A stretch of 64,000 nt of DNA, taken from RHKX01 sp963823565. GTDB taxonomy: Bacteria; Actinomycetota; Thermoleophilia; Solirubrobacterales; 70-9. The stretch is taken from positions 1,193,309 to 1,257,308 of the forward strand of contig CAWGLR010000001.1 in assembly GCA_963823565.1 (NCBI GenBank). Reading direction: 5' to 3'. Below the pieces are notes generated by a model that was not told where the DNA came from, did no database searches, and worked only from the letters and a program-made list of their open reading frames with translations. A program made the translations under genes and the position numbers. Positions 1 to 11,103 of this stretch are shown here, one piece after another. How positions within the stretch are numbered: position 1 is the first letter of the stretch; each line of letters begins with the position of its first letter.

Positions 1-686
1 TCTGCGCGACCGCGAACCCGGAGATCATCGGCGAGATCGGCAAGGGCCTCCGCAGGGGAGCGGAGCTGTCGGGCGTCGAGATCCCGGGCGGCGAGATCGC
101 GCAGGTCGGCGACGTCGTCTCCGGCTGGGAGCTGAGCGCGAGCGCGATCGGGCTCGTCGGCCTCGACGCGATCATCGACGGCTCCCGGGTGCGGCCGGGC
201 GACGCGATCGTCGGGCTCCCCTCCTCCGGCCTCCACTCCAACGGCTACACGCTCGCCCGCCGTGCCCTCGCCGGCGTGCCGCTCGACGACGAGCGCCTCG
301 GCCGTCCGCTGGGCGACGTCCTGCTCGAGCCGACCGAGATCTACGTCGAGACGATCCTCGAGCTGCTCGCCGTCCCCGACCTCGCTGTCCACGGCCTCGC
401 CCACATCACCGGCGACGGCCTCAACAACCTCACCCGCCTCAGCTCCGACGTCGGCTTCCGGATCGAGAGCCCGCTGCCCGTCCCCCCCGTCTTCGACCTG
501 ATCGCCGAGCACGGCGGGGTCAGCGAGGAGGAGATGTACGAGGTCTTCAACATGGGCTGCGGCTTCTGCGTCGTCGTCCCCGAGCGCGACCTCGACGCGG
601 CGCTCGGGCTGCTCTCCGGCAGCTACCCGGAGGCGAAGGCGATCGGCACCGTCACCGACCGCCCGCGGGTGGTCGAGCGCGGCTGA
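1..686 (+). CDS. purM: Phosphoribosylformylglycinamidine cyclo-ligase (AIR synthetase), 3' part
   Basis: The reading frame is already open at base 3 and stops at 684-686, so only the C-terminal part (about 227 residues) is present and the start lies left of the window. PurM converts formylglycinamidine ribonucleotide plus ATP to aminoimidazole ribonucleotide in purine synthesis. Visible PurM/HypE-fold features are a stretch reading GKGLRRGAELSGVEIPGGE near the left edge, the SSGLHSNGYTLARR segment, and HGLAHITGDGLNNLTRL, which matches the conserved GGGxxxNxxR-type region of the family in its archaeal-like form. A near-perfect inverted repeat lies 23 bp past the stop. Family assignment is firm; the exact subfamily is an inference. 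Confidence 0.85.
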   Translation, partial: CATANPEIIGEIGKGLRRGAELSGVEIPGGEIAQVGDVVSGWELSASAIGLVGLDAIIDGSRVRPGDAIVGLPSSGLHSNGYTLARRALAGVPLDDERLGRPLGDVLLEPTEIYVETILELLAVPDLAVHGLAHITGDGLNNLTRLSSDVGFRIESPLPVPPVFDLIAEHGGVSEEEMYEVFNMGCGFCVVVPERDLDAALGLLSGSYPEAKAIGTVTDRPRVVERG

Positions 687-709
687 CGGCGGCGCGTTCC
701 CCCTCCGGC

Positions 710-747
710 GGGGTCTCTCGCGCCAACATGTTGGCGGCAGAGACCCC
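710..747. repeat. Near-perfect 38-bp inverted repeat downstream of purM
   Basis: The outer arms GGGGTCTCT and AGAGACCCC are exact complements and enclose, after a 2-nt mismatch on each side, the perfect palindrome CGCCAACATGTTGGCG. The structure could form a long hairpin 23 bp after the purM stop and between two convergent genes. It has no T-run. It may be a bidirectional terminator or a small palindromic mobile repeat; its symmetry is more elaborate than a terminator needs. Confidence 0.75.
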
Positions 748-754
748 AGGACCC

Positions 755-919
755 GGTTACTCCCGCGAACACGGTCTCGCCCTTCTCCTGCACCCAGGCG
801 TCCTCCCCGTAGGCGCTCGGAACTCCCGCGACGCCTAGAACCTCCTCGTACCACTGCGGGAGCCGCTCCGGGTTCTGGGCACGGAAGAAGAGGCCGCCGA
901 TTCCCGCGACCCGCTCCAT
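755..919 (-). pseudogene. Glyoxalase/bleomycin-resistance family N-terminal remnant
   Basis: An ATG at 919, two bases after the stop of the DsbA-like gene, opens a protein with the first beta-alpha unit of the vicinal-oxygen-chelate fold (GGLFFRAQNP, then a WYEEVLGV helix). The match continues only to a GETVFA segment near 775, where these proteins normally go on to the metal-binding half. Beyond that the frame runs into unrelated sequence next to the inverted repeat at 710-747. The remnant covers roughly 50 of the usual 115-130 residues, so it is not expected to be functional. It was probably the second gene of an operon with the DsbA-like gene. Confidence 0.6.
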
Positions 920-921
920 CG

Positions 922-1773
922 CTACGCCCGCTCCCACAGCGTGCCGGTGAGCGCGGTCACCGGCTTCAGCCGCCACTCCCGCGCCAGTGCCCACAGCTCC
1001 GCCTCGACGACGACGCGCGGCCGGCCGGTGATCTCCTCGATCTCGCGGGTCGCGCTGCGGCCGAGGCGCTCGACGACCGCGAGCGGCTCGGGCCGGGCCG
1101 GATCGGCGGGGACGTCGACGCCGGCGGCGCGCGCGGCCTCGGTGTAGAGCTCGTACGGCTGCCAGCCGTAGACCCCGTGCGGAGCCCCGTCGGCGTCGAT
1201 GAAGGTCACCGAGGGGAAGGTCACCCGCTCGATCGGACCGGTGCAGCCCGTGGCGTTCTCCGCCTTCGCCTGCTCGGGGATCCGGCGGGCCTCGTCGAGG
1301 TGCGCGCCGAATGCCTCCATGATCGCGTTCGAGCGCAGGTCGATCTCGAAGCGGTCGACGTCCAGCCCGGCGGGCCCCGCCAGGCTCATCAGCGCGTCGG
1401 GACCGTCGAGCCGGCGGCGCTCGTACATCAGGCCCTCGCGGACCAGGCGCAGGTAGCGGCCGCCCAGCTCGGACCCCTGCTCGCAGGCGGCGACGACCGC
1501 CTGGCAGGCGGGATAGGTCGAGGAGATCCCGCCCTGCGTCCACAGCCGCGGGTCGATCGGCATGCGGGTCTCGGCGGCGGCGTCGAGCCAGACCCGGCGG
1601 TAGCGGGCGACCTGCTCGTCGCCGATGTCGCGGGCCATCCCGCCCAGCACCCAGCGCACGTCGAGCTCGTCCCCGAGCTCCCAGAACAGGCGGCGCAGCT
1701 TGGGTTCGGTTCCCCACGACCACACGCACATGGGATCCGTGACGACTCTGACCTGGACGGGTATATCGCTCAT
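922..1773 (-). CDS. DsbA-family (thioredoxin-fold) protein with a CxxS active site
   Basis: A 283-residue protein of the DsbA/FrnE-like thioredoxin superfamily (COG3531/COG2761 type). It begins MSDIPVQVRVVTDPMC, the usual first beta strand leading into the active-site helix. Where family members have CPWC or CSWC, this one reads CVWS, so the resolving cysteine is replaced by serine. The helical insertion and the C-terminal TFPSVTFIDADG segment (cis-proline region) are present. The start at 1773 was chosen because the fold begins directly there; an open frame to 1857 adds only low-complexity residues. It has no signal peptide, so a cytoplasmic role is likely. A monothiol reductase/isomerase or a non-redox role is inferred. 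A glyoxalase remnant follows it directly. Confidence 0.75.
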   Translation of the reverse strand: MSDIPVQVRVVTDPMCVWSWGTEPKLRRLFWELGDELDVRWVLGGMARDIGDEQVARYRRVWLDAAAETRMPIDPRLWTQGGISSTYPACQAVVAACEQGSELGGRYLRLVREGLMYERRRLDGPDALMSLAGPAGLDVDRFEIDLRSNAIMEAFGAHLDEARRIPEQAKAENATGCTGPIERVTFPSVTFIDADGAPHGVYGWQPYELYTEAARAAGVDVPADPARPEPLAVVERLGRSATREIEEITGRPRVVVEAELWALAREWRLKPVTALTGTLWERA

Positions 1774-1916
1774 GTCGTGGCTCTTTGCAGGACTTTTCGC
1801 TCGAAATGGCGCAATGTCGCGTTCGCCGGACCCCGAACGCGACGCCCGCGGGTCCACTCATCGAAAATACTCGGGTGGATGAAGACGAGCGTGCATGGTC
1901 ATCAGGGGTCGCCGAG

Positions 1917-3424
1917 ATGATCGGCACGCTGCTCTCGAACCGCTACCGGCTCGAGCGGAAGCTCGGGAGCGGCGGGATGTCGACCGTCTACCTGGCGGTC
2001 GACGAGACGCTCGGCCGCAAGGTCGCGGTCAAGATCCTGCATCGCGAGATCTCCGATCAGCCGGACCAGATCGAGCGCTTCCGGCGGGAGGCTCGCGCCG
2101 TCGCCCAGCTCTCCCATCCCAACCTGGTCGGCGTCATCGACGCCGGCGAGGACGGCGGCCACCCCTACATCGTCTTCGAGTTCGTCGACGGCGAGACGCT
2201 GAAGGACCGGATCGCCGAGCGTCGGCCGCCTGCCGACCGACGAGGCGACCGCCTACGCGATCGAGATCGGCCGCGGCCTCGCCGCCGCGCACGCCGCCCG
2301 CCTGATCCACCGCGACGTCAAGCCGCAGAACGTCCTGATCGACGCCGACGGCCGCGCGAAGGTCACCGACTTCGGCATCGCCCGCTCGCTCGAGTCCCAC
2401 GGGCTCACCGCCACCGGCCGCGTGCTCGGCACGACCGACTACGTCTCGCCGGAGCAGGCGATGGGCAAGGAGGTCGACGCCCGCACCGACGTCTACTCGC
2501 TCGGCGTCGTCCTCTTCGAGATGCTGACCGGCGACGTCCCGTTCAAGGCGGAGACCCAGGTCGGCGTCGCGATGAAGCACGTCAACGAGCTGATGCCCGA
2601 CGTGCAGGAGCGGCGGCCGGAGGTCTCGGCCGCGCTCGCCGTCGCCGTCGACCGCGCGACCGCCAAGCAGCCGAGCGACCGCTACCGCGACATGACCGAC
2701 TTCCTCGCCGACCTCGAGGCGGCGCTGGAGGTCGAGGTCTCACGCAGCGGCGGCGCGACGACCGGCGAGGCGACGACCGTCCTGCGCTCGGTGCCGGCGA
2801 GGCGGCGGCGGCTGCCGAGCCGGCGGCGCATGTCGTGGGCCGGCGTCGTCGTGCTCGTGCTGGCGGCGGCGGCGGCGATCGCAATCGCTGCGTTCTCCGG
2901 CGACGATGGGGGCGACGAGCCGCTGCCGACCGCGCCGGAGCCGACGGCGGCGACGATCGACATCATCGACGTCTCCGACTACGACCCGCAGGGCGGCGAC
3001 GGCGAGCACCCGGATGAGGTCGTCTACATCATCGACGACGACGAGAGCACCGCGTGGCCGACCGAGAAGTACACGGCCGGCCTCGAGGGAGCACCGAAGA
3101 CCGGTGTGGGGTTCGTCCTCGGCACCGACGGCTCCTCGCCGGCCACCGAGTTGACGCATGCAGACGAACGGCGGCAGCTGGAGGTTCGACGTCTACGGGT
3201 CGGCCGAGAGGGAGCCGCCGGTCGACCCGCCCGTCGACGCGGCCGGCACCGAGACCGGGACCTGGGGCGAGCCGCTGGCGACCGATCAGGCCGCGAACAA
3301 GAACACCGAGGTCGCCCTCTCCGGCACCCCGGAGGGGACCCGCTGGTACCTCGTCTGGATCACCGACCTCAACGGTCAGCAGACCGCCGAGGTGTTCGGC
3401 GCCCAGCTCGCCGCGGCGTCCTAG
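1917..3424 (+). pseudogene. Serine/threonine protein kinase with one TM segment, broken by two +1 frameshifts
   Basis: Starting at the ATG at 1917 the frame shows RYRLERKLGSGGM (Gly loop) and VAVKIL (catalytic Lys). Near 2220 one extra base moves the frame: the continuation reads GRLPTDEATAYAIEIGRG, then HRDVKPQN, DFGIARS and SPEQA. A second extra base near 3158-3161 moves it again, giving SWRFDVYGS and the C-terminus up to the TAG at 3422-3424. After the kinase domain come an Arg-rich stretch, a TM helix of about 22 residues (around 2840-2900), an acidic linker and a small extracytoplasmic beta-rich domain. When the frame is corrected every kinase motif is intact, so sequencing error is as likely as a true pseudogene. 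It is convergent with, and directly abuts, the next gene. Confidence 0.8.
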
Positions 3425-4165
3425 CTACTCGCGCCCGGCGACCCGCAACGTCCGGTTCGAGAACGTGGTGTCCGAGGGGTCGCACCCGCAGTCGGCGTAC
3501 CGCAGCGAGTAGGTGTGCGTCCCGGGAGTGGTCTCGATCTGCACCGGGCTAGCCGCGGAGCCGAAGGTCCCGCAACCGAGGCCGAGGTTCGATGCCGGCG
3601 GCGTCGACATCGTCACGTCCTCGCCGAGGTCGGTGCTCATCGAGAGCAGCGCCTCGTCGATGTCCCCGCTCCCGCAGATGCCGGCGGGCTGACGCAGCGG
3701 CACTTGCTGCCCGTCCTCGAACAGGCCGACGAGCCCGTCGTTGGGCGTGCCGAACGTCACCGTCGCCGCGACCTCGACGATGCCCGACTGCGGCACGTCG
3801 ACCGTGACCGATGGGCCCCCGAGATCGGCGTAGGAGGTCACGCTGGCGGTCGTCACGGTGCCGGGCACCGTCTCGGAGACGATCCGCCCGGCGTCGACCC
3901 GCCCGCGCAGGGTGATGATCGACTTCCGCGCGCGCTTTGCGATCTCCATCGCGCGGTCGGTCCGGCGCAGGGCGCGCTGGCCGATCAGCTTCGCCCGCTT
4001 CGCAACGCGCAGGGCCTCACCCGACTTCGGGTTCGGCTTCGCCGTGACCGGCGTCACCGCCGCGGCCTGCGAGACGAGGGACGGGGACATGAGTGCGAGG
4101 ACCATGGCGACGGCCCCCACCGCGGGCGCGAGGCGCCGCTTCCGTGCGTTCAGCATGGCGCTCAT
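3425..4165 (-). CDS. Secreted protein of unknown function
   Basis: 246 residues. The N-terminus has a basic stretch (NARKRRLAP), a hydrophobic core of about 20 residues and an SQAAA-type signal peptidase site, so it is probably exported. Next comes a Lys/Arg-rich helical stretch (residues about 45-90), then a beta-rich C-terminal half with four cysteines (one in AGICGSGD, one in LGLGCGTFG, and a DCGCD pair) that could form disulphides. It was not recognised as a named family; the C-terminal half looks jelly-roll-like. Its stop codon lies immediately beside the stop of the convergent kinase gene. Confidence 0.7.
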   Translation of the reverse strand: MSAMLNARKRRLAPAVGAVAMVLALMSPSLVSQAAAVTPVTAKPNPKSGEALRVAKRAKLIGQRALRRTDRAMEIAKRARKSIITLRGRVDAGRIVSETVPGTVTTASVTSYADLGGPSVTVDVPQSGIVEVAATVTFGTPNDGLVGLFEDGQQVPLRQPAGICGSGDIDEALLSMSTDLGEDVTMSTPPASNLGLGCGTFGSAASPVQIETTPGTHTYSLRYADCGCDPSDTTFSNRTLRVAGRE

Positions 4166-4196
4166 CGTAACCCCGCCGGTGGCGGCCGGCGCGGGT

Positions 4197-5162
4197 TCAG
4201 TACCGGTGGGAGCGTTCCTCGCGGTGCCGCTCGACCGCGAGCTGCACGAGCCGGTCGCAGAGCTCGGGGTAGGCGAGGCCGCTGGCCTCGAAGAGCTTCG
4301 CGAAGACGCTGGTCTCGGTGAACCCGGGAATCGTGTTGAGCTCGTTGACGAGGACCTCGCCGTCGTCGCGGACGAAGAAGTCGCAGCGAGCCAGACCGGT
4401 GCAGCCGCAGAGCGCGTAGACCTCGGCGGCCAGCTCGCGGACGCGGGCGATCGCCTCGTCGCCGATCGGCGCCGGCACGACCAGGTCCATCCCGCCGGGC
4501 TCGTACTTGGCGGCGTAGTGGTACCAGTCGGCGTTGACCACGAGCTCCCCCGGCAGCGACGTCTCGACCTCGCCGTTGCCGATCACCGAACACTCGACCT
4601 CGCGCGCCTCGCAGTGCGCCTCGACGATCACCCGCGGGTCGTGCTCGCGCGCCGTCTCGACCGCGGCCTCGATCCCGCCGGGCTCGGAGACCTTGAGGAT
4701 GCCGACGCTCGAGCCGAGCCGCGACGGCTTGACCCAGACCGGCATCCCCAGCGCCTCGGCGCGCTCGCGCCAGCCCTCCTCGCCGGCGGCGCAGAAGTCG
4801 ACCTGCGCGATCCCGCGGTCGCGGAGCAGCCGCTTGAAGACGAGCTTGTCGATCGTCGTCGCCGCGGCGAGCACCCCGGGTCCGACGTAGGGCAGGTCGA
4901 GGACCTCGAGCAGGCCCTGGACCGTCCCGTCCTCGCCGAACGGCCCGTGCAGCACCGGGAAGGCGACGTCGCAGCCCAGGAGCCCGGCGGCGGGCCGGAG
5001 CTCGACCTCCTCGCCGTCGCAGATCCAGCGGCCGTCGGTCTCGATGACGACGTCGCGCGTCTCGTGGCCGGCGGCGCGCAGCCCCTCCCCCACCGCCGCC
5101 CCCGAGCGCAGCGAGACGGGGTGCTCGCTCGAGCGACCGCCGCGGAGGACGGCGACCCTCAT
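4197..5162 (-). CDS. ddl: D-alanine--D-alanine ligase (first of two)
   Basis: 321 residues, normal length for Ddl, an ATP-grasp enzyme that joins two D-alanines for the peptidoglycan stem peptide. It begins MRVAVLRGGRSSEHPVSLRS (N-terminal serine loop), then HGPFGEDGTVQGLLE, WVKPSRLGSSVGI (ATP-grasp lysine and omega-loop region) and the C-terminal VLVNELNTIPGFTETS (Mg-binding Glu/Asn and substrate loop). The ATG at 5160-5162 overlaps the TGA of the PASTA kinase by four bases, so it is translationally coupled and is the last gene of the envelope operon. A second ddl lies at 35.5 kb. Confidence 0.93.
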   Translation of the reverse strand: MRVAVLRGGRSSEHPVSLRSGAAVGEGLRAAGHETRDVVIETDGRWICDGEEVELRPAAGLLGCDVAFPVLHGPFGEDGTVQGLLEVLDLPYVGPGVLAAATTIDKLVFKRLLRDRGIAQVDFCAAGEEGWRERAEALGMPVWVKPSRLGSSVGILKVSEPGGIEAAVETAREHDPRVIVEAHCEAREVECSVIGNGEVETSLPGELVVNADWYHYAAKYEPGGMDLVVPAPIGDEAIARVRELAAEVYALCGCTGLARCDFFVRDDGEVLVNELNTIPGFTETSVFAKLFEASGLAYPELCDRLVQLAVERHREERSHRY

Positions 5163-6973
5163 GGGGTCTCCTGGGTGGTGCTGGTCGTCCCGCCTCCGGA
5201 GGGCGGGGCGGTGAACTTGCCGACGGTCAGCGTCACCCGGTCGCCGGGGCTCAGGTTCGTGCCGGGACCGGGAGCCTGCTCGAGGACGATCCCGTCCTGC
5301 GACTCGTCGGCGACCTCGCGGTCGATGATGTCGACCTCGAGCCCGTCGTCGGCGAGCCGGCGCTCCGCGTAGCTCGACTTCTGGCCGACGAAGTCGTCGA
5401 GCGTGATCGTCCCGACGCCGCTCGAGTAGGTGATCCGGACGACGCTGCCGACCTGCTTCTCGGTCCCGGCCGACGGGCTCTGGCTCAGGACCTGGTCCTT
5501 CGGCTCGTCGGATTCGACCGCTCTCGCGCTGACGACGAAGCCGGCCTGCCGCAGCTCGGCCGACGCCTGCGAACGGGGGATGCCGACGACGTCGGGCACG
5601 ACTTCGGTCGCCACGCCGGTGGACACGATGAGGGTCACGTTGGTCCCGGCTGCGACCTGCGCTCCGGGGGAAGGGTTCGCGGAGATCACAAGTCCCGCCT
5701 TCACGCTCGACGACGCCTGCTTCTGCACGCTCGAGCTGAACCCAGCCTCCCGCAGCTTCGCGCGCGCCTTCGCCACCGGCTGGTCCACCACATCCGGCAC
5801 GGCGATCGTCCCCGGCCCGAGGCTGACGAACAGCGTCACCGTCGAGCCCTCCTCGGCCTCGTCGCCGCCGCTCGGGTCGGTCTCGATGACCTCGCCCTCG
5901 GGGACGTCGCTCTCGCGCTGCTGGGTGTCGACCTCGAAGCCGGCGTCGCGGAGCTGGTTGGTCGCGACCGCCTCCTGCTCGCCGGTCACGTCGGGGACCT
6001 CGACCATGTCGGGTCGCGTCAGGAAGTAGGCGAGCGCGCCGCCGGCGAGCAGCAGGGCGATCAGCAGCGCGATCCACGGCCAGCGCCGACGGCCGCTCTC
6101 CTCCTGGTCGGCGGCGACCATCGCGGCGAAGCGGCGCGTGTGCCCGCCCTTCTCGGGGTCGGCCTCGGCCGAGTCGAGGGCGGCGATCATCTCCTGGGCG
6201 CTGGCGTAGCGCTGGGCGGGGTCCTTCGCCAGCGCGCGGAGGACGACGGCGTCGAGTGCCGGCGAGACGTTCGGGTTGATGGAGCTCGGCGCCGGCGGCT
6301 CCTCGGCGACCTGCTTCATCGCGATCGCGACCGTGTTGTCCCCCTCGAAGGGGACCCGGCCGGTGAGCATCTCGAACAGGATGATCCCGACCGAGTAGAT
6401 GTCGGCCGCGGCGGTCACGTCCATCCCCTGCGCCTGCTCGGGGGAGATGTACTGCGGCGTACCCATCACCGAGCCGGTGCGGGTGATCTCCGAGGCGCCG
6501 GCGCGCGCGATGCCGAAGTCGGTGACCCGGATCCGCCCCTCGCGGTCGATCAGCACGTTCATCGGCTTCAGGTCGCGATGGACGATCCCCTTCGAGTGGG
6601 CGAAGCTCGCCGCCGCCAGCACCTGCCGGGCGACCTCGACCGCCTCGCTCGGCTCGAGCCCGCGGTTGATCAGGTCGCGCAGCGAGGAGCCGTCGACCAG
6701 CTCCATCGCGATGAAGTAGGTGTCCTCGTACTCGCCGCGGTCGAAGACGCTGACCACGTTCGGGTGCTGAAGCCCCGCGGCCGACGACGCCTCGCGCCGG
6801 AACCGCTCGACGAACTCCTTGTCGCGGGCGAAGTTCTCGTGCAGGACCTTGAGCGCGACGTCGCGGCCGAGCTCGGTGTCGTGGGCGCGCCAGACGTCCG
6901 CCATCCCGCCCGAGCCGATGCGCTCGATCAGCCGGTAGCGGTCGGCGACGACCTGGTCGGGAAGCAGCCTCAA
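5159..6973 (-). CDS. pknB: PASTA-domain serine/threonine protein kinase
   Basis: 604 residues. The cytoplasmic kinase domain runs from residue 13 to about 270, with the Gly loop GSGGMADV, K42 in VALKVL, HRDLKPMN with catalytic D134, DFG at 152-154 and threonines in the activation loop (TRTGS). One TM helix lies at about 298-319. Four PASTA repeats follow (starting near 323, 388, 455 and 522), the usual muropeptide/lipid II sensor. The start is TTG at 6971-6973, placed by a GGAGG 8 nt upstream and by its 1-nt distance from the pbpA stop. The last PASTA repeat is diverged (TITLDDFVGQ). PknB phosphorylates growth and division factors such as the FHA proteins encoded upstream. Confidence 0.95.
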   Translation of the reverse strand: MRLLPDQVVADRYRLIERIGSGGMADVWRAHDTELGRDVALKVLHENFARDKEFVERFRREASSAAGLQHPNVVSVFDRGEYEDTYFIAMELVDGSSLRDLINRGLEPSEAVEVARQVLAAASFAHSKGIVHRDLKPMNVLIDREGRIRVTDFGIARAGASEITRTGSVMGTPQYISPEQAQGMDVTAAADIYSVGIILFEMLTGRVPFEGDNTVAIAMKQVAEEPPAPSSINPNVSPALDAVVLRALAKDPAQRYASAQEMIAALDSAEADPEKGGHTRRFAAMVAADQEESGRRRWPWIALLIALLLAGGALAYFLTRPDMVEVPDVTGEQEAVATNQLRDAGFEVDTQQRESDVPEGEVIETDPSGGDEAEEGSTVTLFVSLGPGTIAVPDVVDQPVAKARAKLREAGFSSSVQKQASSSVKAGLVISANPSPGAQVAAGTNVTLIVSTGVATEVVPDVVGIPRSQASAELRQAGFVVSARAVESDEPKDQVLSQSPSAGTEKQVGSVVRITYSSGVGTITLDDFVGQKSSYAERRLADDGLEVDIIDREVADESQDGIVLEQAPGPGTNLSPGDRVTLTVGKFTAPPSGGGTTSTTQETP

Positions 6974-6974
6974 C

Positions 6975-8440
6975 TCAGCCTCCGCCGTTCAGGAGCTCGT
7001 TCATGACCGCGGTCGCGATCGGGCCGGCCTGCTCGCCGCCGAAGCACCCCGGGCAGGGCTGCAGGGTGACGGCGACGGCGATCTGCGGGTCCTCGACCGG
7101 GGCGAAGGCGATGAACGACGGCTGCGCGAGGTCCTCGGCGGGATCGCCGACCTCAGCGGTGCCCGTCTTGCCCGCGAAGGTCGTACCGCCGAGGTCGCCG
7201 GCGAGGGCAGCGGCCGTCCCCTCGTCGACGACGCTGGTCATCATCTCGCCGAGCTGGGCAGCGGTGTCCTCGCTGACGACCTCGCTCTGGACCTCCGGGT
7301 CGAGCTCATCGGTCGTCCGGCCATCGGGGTCCCTGACCTCCTGGATCAGCGTCGGCTTCATCAGCTCGCCGCCGTTGGCGATCGTCGCCGCGACCTGAGC
7401 CATCTGGAACGGCGTCGCCAGGATCTGACCCTCCTCGCCACCCTGGCCGATGGCAACCCGCGCGATGTCGTAGCCCTCGTCGACGAGCTCTCCGCTCGAG
7501 TTGTAGATGCCGCTGGCGATCTTCTGGTCGTCGGGCAGCTCCACCTCCGGGTCCTCCAGGAACCCGAACCGCTCCATGTACTCGTTCAGCGTCTCCGGCC
7601 CGATGTCCTCGCCGATCTGGGCGAAGTACGTGTTGACGGAGTGGGTCAGCGCGGTCCGCATGTCGATGTCGCCGAACGGCTCTCCGCCGGCGTTCTCGAG
7701 CGGGACGCCGCTGAAGGTCTGCGGGGTGGCGCCGCTGAGGACGGTGTCCGGCGTCGCCTTGCCGGAGTCCAGCGCCGCGGCCGCCGTGACGACCTTGAAC
7801 GTCGATCCCGGCGGATACGTCGACTGCGTGTCGCGGTTGAACAGAGGTGAGGTCTCCGCCTCCTCCTTGGTCAGCTGACCGATGTTCTTCTGGATGTCGT
7901 TGGGGTCGTAGCCGGGCGAGCTCGCCATCACCCTGACGGCTCCCGTCTGCGGCTCGATCGCTACGACCGCGCCCGGGGTGGGCGCGCTGGCGAGCTGATC
8001 GGTCGCAAACTGCTGCGCGCCCGCGTCCAGCGTCGTGACGATGTCGGAGCCCTCCTGCTGCTGGCCGCGGATCTGGTCGATGATCGAGACGAACTCGTTG
8101 TCCTCGCCGGTCAGCGTGTTCTGCTCCGCGCGCTCGAAGCCGGTCTGGCCCAGGTCGATGTAGCTGTAGCCGATCGGATTCCCGAACAGGCTCCCCATCG
8201 GGTAGCGGCGGACGTACTGGAAGTCTTCGCCCTTGCCCTCCTTGACCGACTCGGCGATCAGCTCGCCGTCGGAGGAGAAGATCTTGCCGCGCTCGATCTG
8301 CTGGGCCTCGAAGAGGGGTCGCTTGTTCTCGGTCTTCGCCTCGAGCTCGTCGGCGTCGAAGACCGACCAGTTGCTGGTGAAACCGACGAGCAGCGCGAAG
8401 AGCACGAGGACGCCGACGAAGAGACGGGCGATCGGGGCGT

Positions 8441-8444
<4 letters not shown>
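6975..8444 (-). CDS. pbpA: Penicillin-binding protein 2 / PbpA transpeptidase
   Basis: 489 residues, the usual length of actinobacterial PbpA. An N-terminal membrane anchor (residues 5-24) is followed by a dimerisation region and a transpeptidase domain with all three active-site motifs: STFK (S214-K217), SVN (269-271) and KTGT (from K426). It cross-links peptidoglycan outside the membrane, normally with the partner SEDS polymerase encoded just upstream (4-bp ATGA overlap). CPGCFGG near the C-terminus contributes two cysteines. Confidence 0.94.
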
Positions 8445-9750
<1,306 letters not shown>

Positions 9751-9754
<4 letters not shown>

Positions 9755-11103
9755 CCGCTGCTCCCGGGCGCGGAGTCCTGCCCCGCGTTCGGGCCCGTCC
9801 CCCCCGGCACCGCGTCGTCCGGGCTCGTCCCCGCGCCGTTGCCCCCGCCGTTCCCGCCGTCGTTGGCGCCCTGGGTGGATACCCGCACCGCCGCCGCGGT
9901 CTGGAGGTCGGCGGCCAGCGAGAGCGCGTCGTCCTCGGAGCGCAGCTCGTGATCGACGGCGACGGTTCGGCGCTCCTCGGGCAGGGCGGCGAGATCGACG
10001 CCGGTGCTCTCCTTCTCGGAGTAGAGCTCGAGGCCGAACGGCAGCTCGTACGGCAGGCCGCGATAGACCGCCACCTGCTCGGAGTCGTCGATGCCGAGGA
10101 ACCAGACCTGGCGCGCCCCGATGACCGCGCCGACGCCGATGGCGGCGATCACCGCAAGCGCCACCAGCGTCTTCAGCGCGGTGCGCGGCCAGCTCCGCCT
10201 CGGTGCCTCGGGAGCCGCCGGCTGCCCCGGTCGGCGCGGCCGGCGCGGGGGCGGCGCGCCGGTTCCCGGGCGGCGACCCGCGTGCTCGCGGGCCGCGCCG
10301 GACCGCACCGCGTCGGCGGTGAAGCCCTCCTCCGCGGCAGCGGCTCCGACGAGCGTCGCGCCCTCCGCGGCGACGGGCGCCCCCGCCTCGGCGGGCTCGA
10401 GCCGGAACAGGACGACGGTGATGTTGTCGCGGCCGCCGCGGTCGTTGGCGGCGCGGACGAGCCGCCGGGCGGTCCGCTCGAGGTCGCCGTCGCGCTTGAG
10501 GATCGCGAGCAGGTCCTCGTCGGAGAGCATCGTCGTCAGCCCGTCCGAGCAGAGCAGATAGAGGTCGCCGGGGCGGCCGCGGTAGGTGAAGGTGTCGACC
10601 TGGACGTCGGGCTCGGGGCCGAGCGCGCGGGTGATCACCGACCGCTGCGGGTGCTCGGCGGCCTGGTCGCGGGTCAGCCGCCCCTGGCGGCGCAGCTCCT
10701 CGACCAGCGAGTGGTCGTTGGTGACCTGCTTGAGGTCGCCGTCGCGAAGGACGTACGCGCGGCTGTCGCCGACGTGGGCGAAGCTGATCTCGTCGCCGTG
10801 GACGAGCGCCGCGGTCAGGGTCGTTCCCATCCCCGAGCGCGAGGCGTCGCCCTGCGCGAGCTCGAAGATGCGGCGGTTGGCGTCGCGCACCGTCTGCCGC
10901 AGCAACTCCTCAGGCGAGCCGCCCTCGACGTCGGCGTCGCCGAAGGCCTCGACCGCGAGGTGCGAGGCGACCTCGCCGGCCTGGGCGCCGCCCATGCCGT
11001 CGGCGACTGCGAAGAGCGTCGGGCCCATGTAGAGCGAGTCCTCGTTGGCCTCGCGCTGGCGGCCGGTGTCGGTGAGCTGGGCGCTGTCGGCGATCCGCAG
11101 CAT
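9751..11103 (-). CDS. pstP: PP2C-family Ser/Thr phosphatase (PstP type)
   Basis: 450 residues. The N-terminal 235 residues form a PPM phosphatase domain with metal-binding motifs NEDSLY, VADGMGGAQAGE, HVGDSRAYVLRDG, LCSDGLT and GGRDNITVV. A low-complexity Pro/Arg linker, one TM helix (about residues 315-337) and a short extracytoplasmic tail ending in a Gly/Asn-rich stretch follow. It reverses phosphorylation by the kinases of the same operon. The start codon overlaps the fhaB stop by one base (TGATG). Confidence 0.93.
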
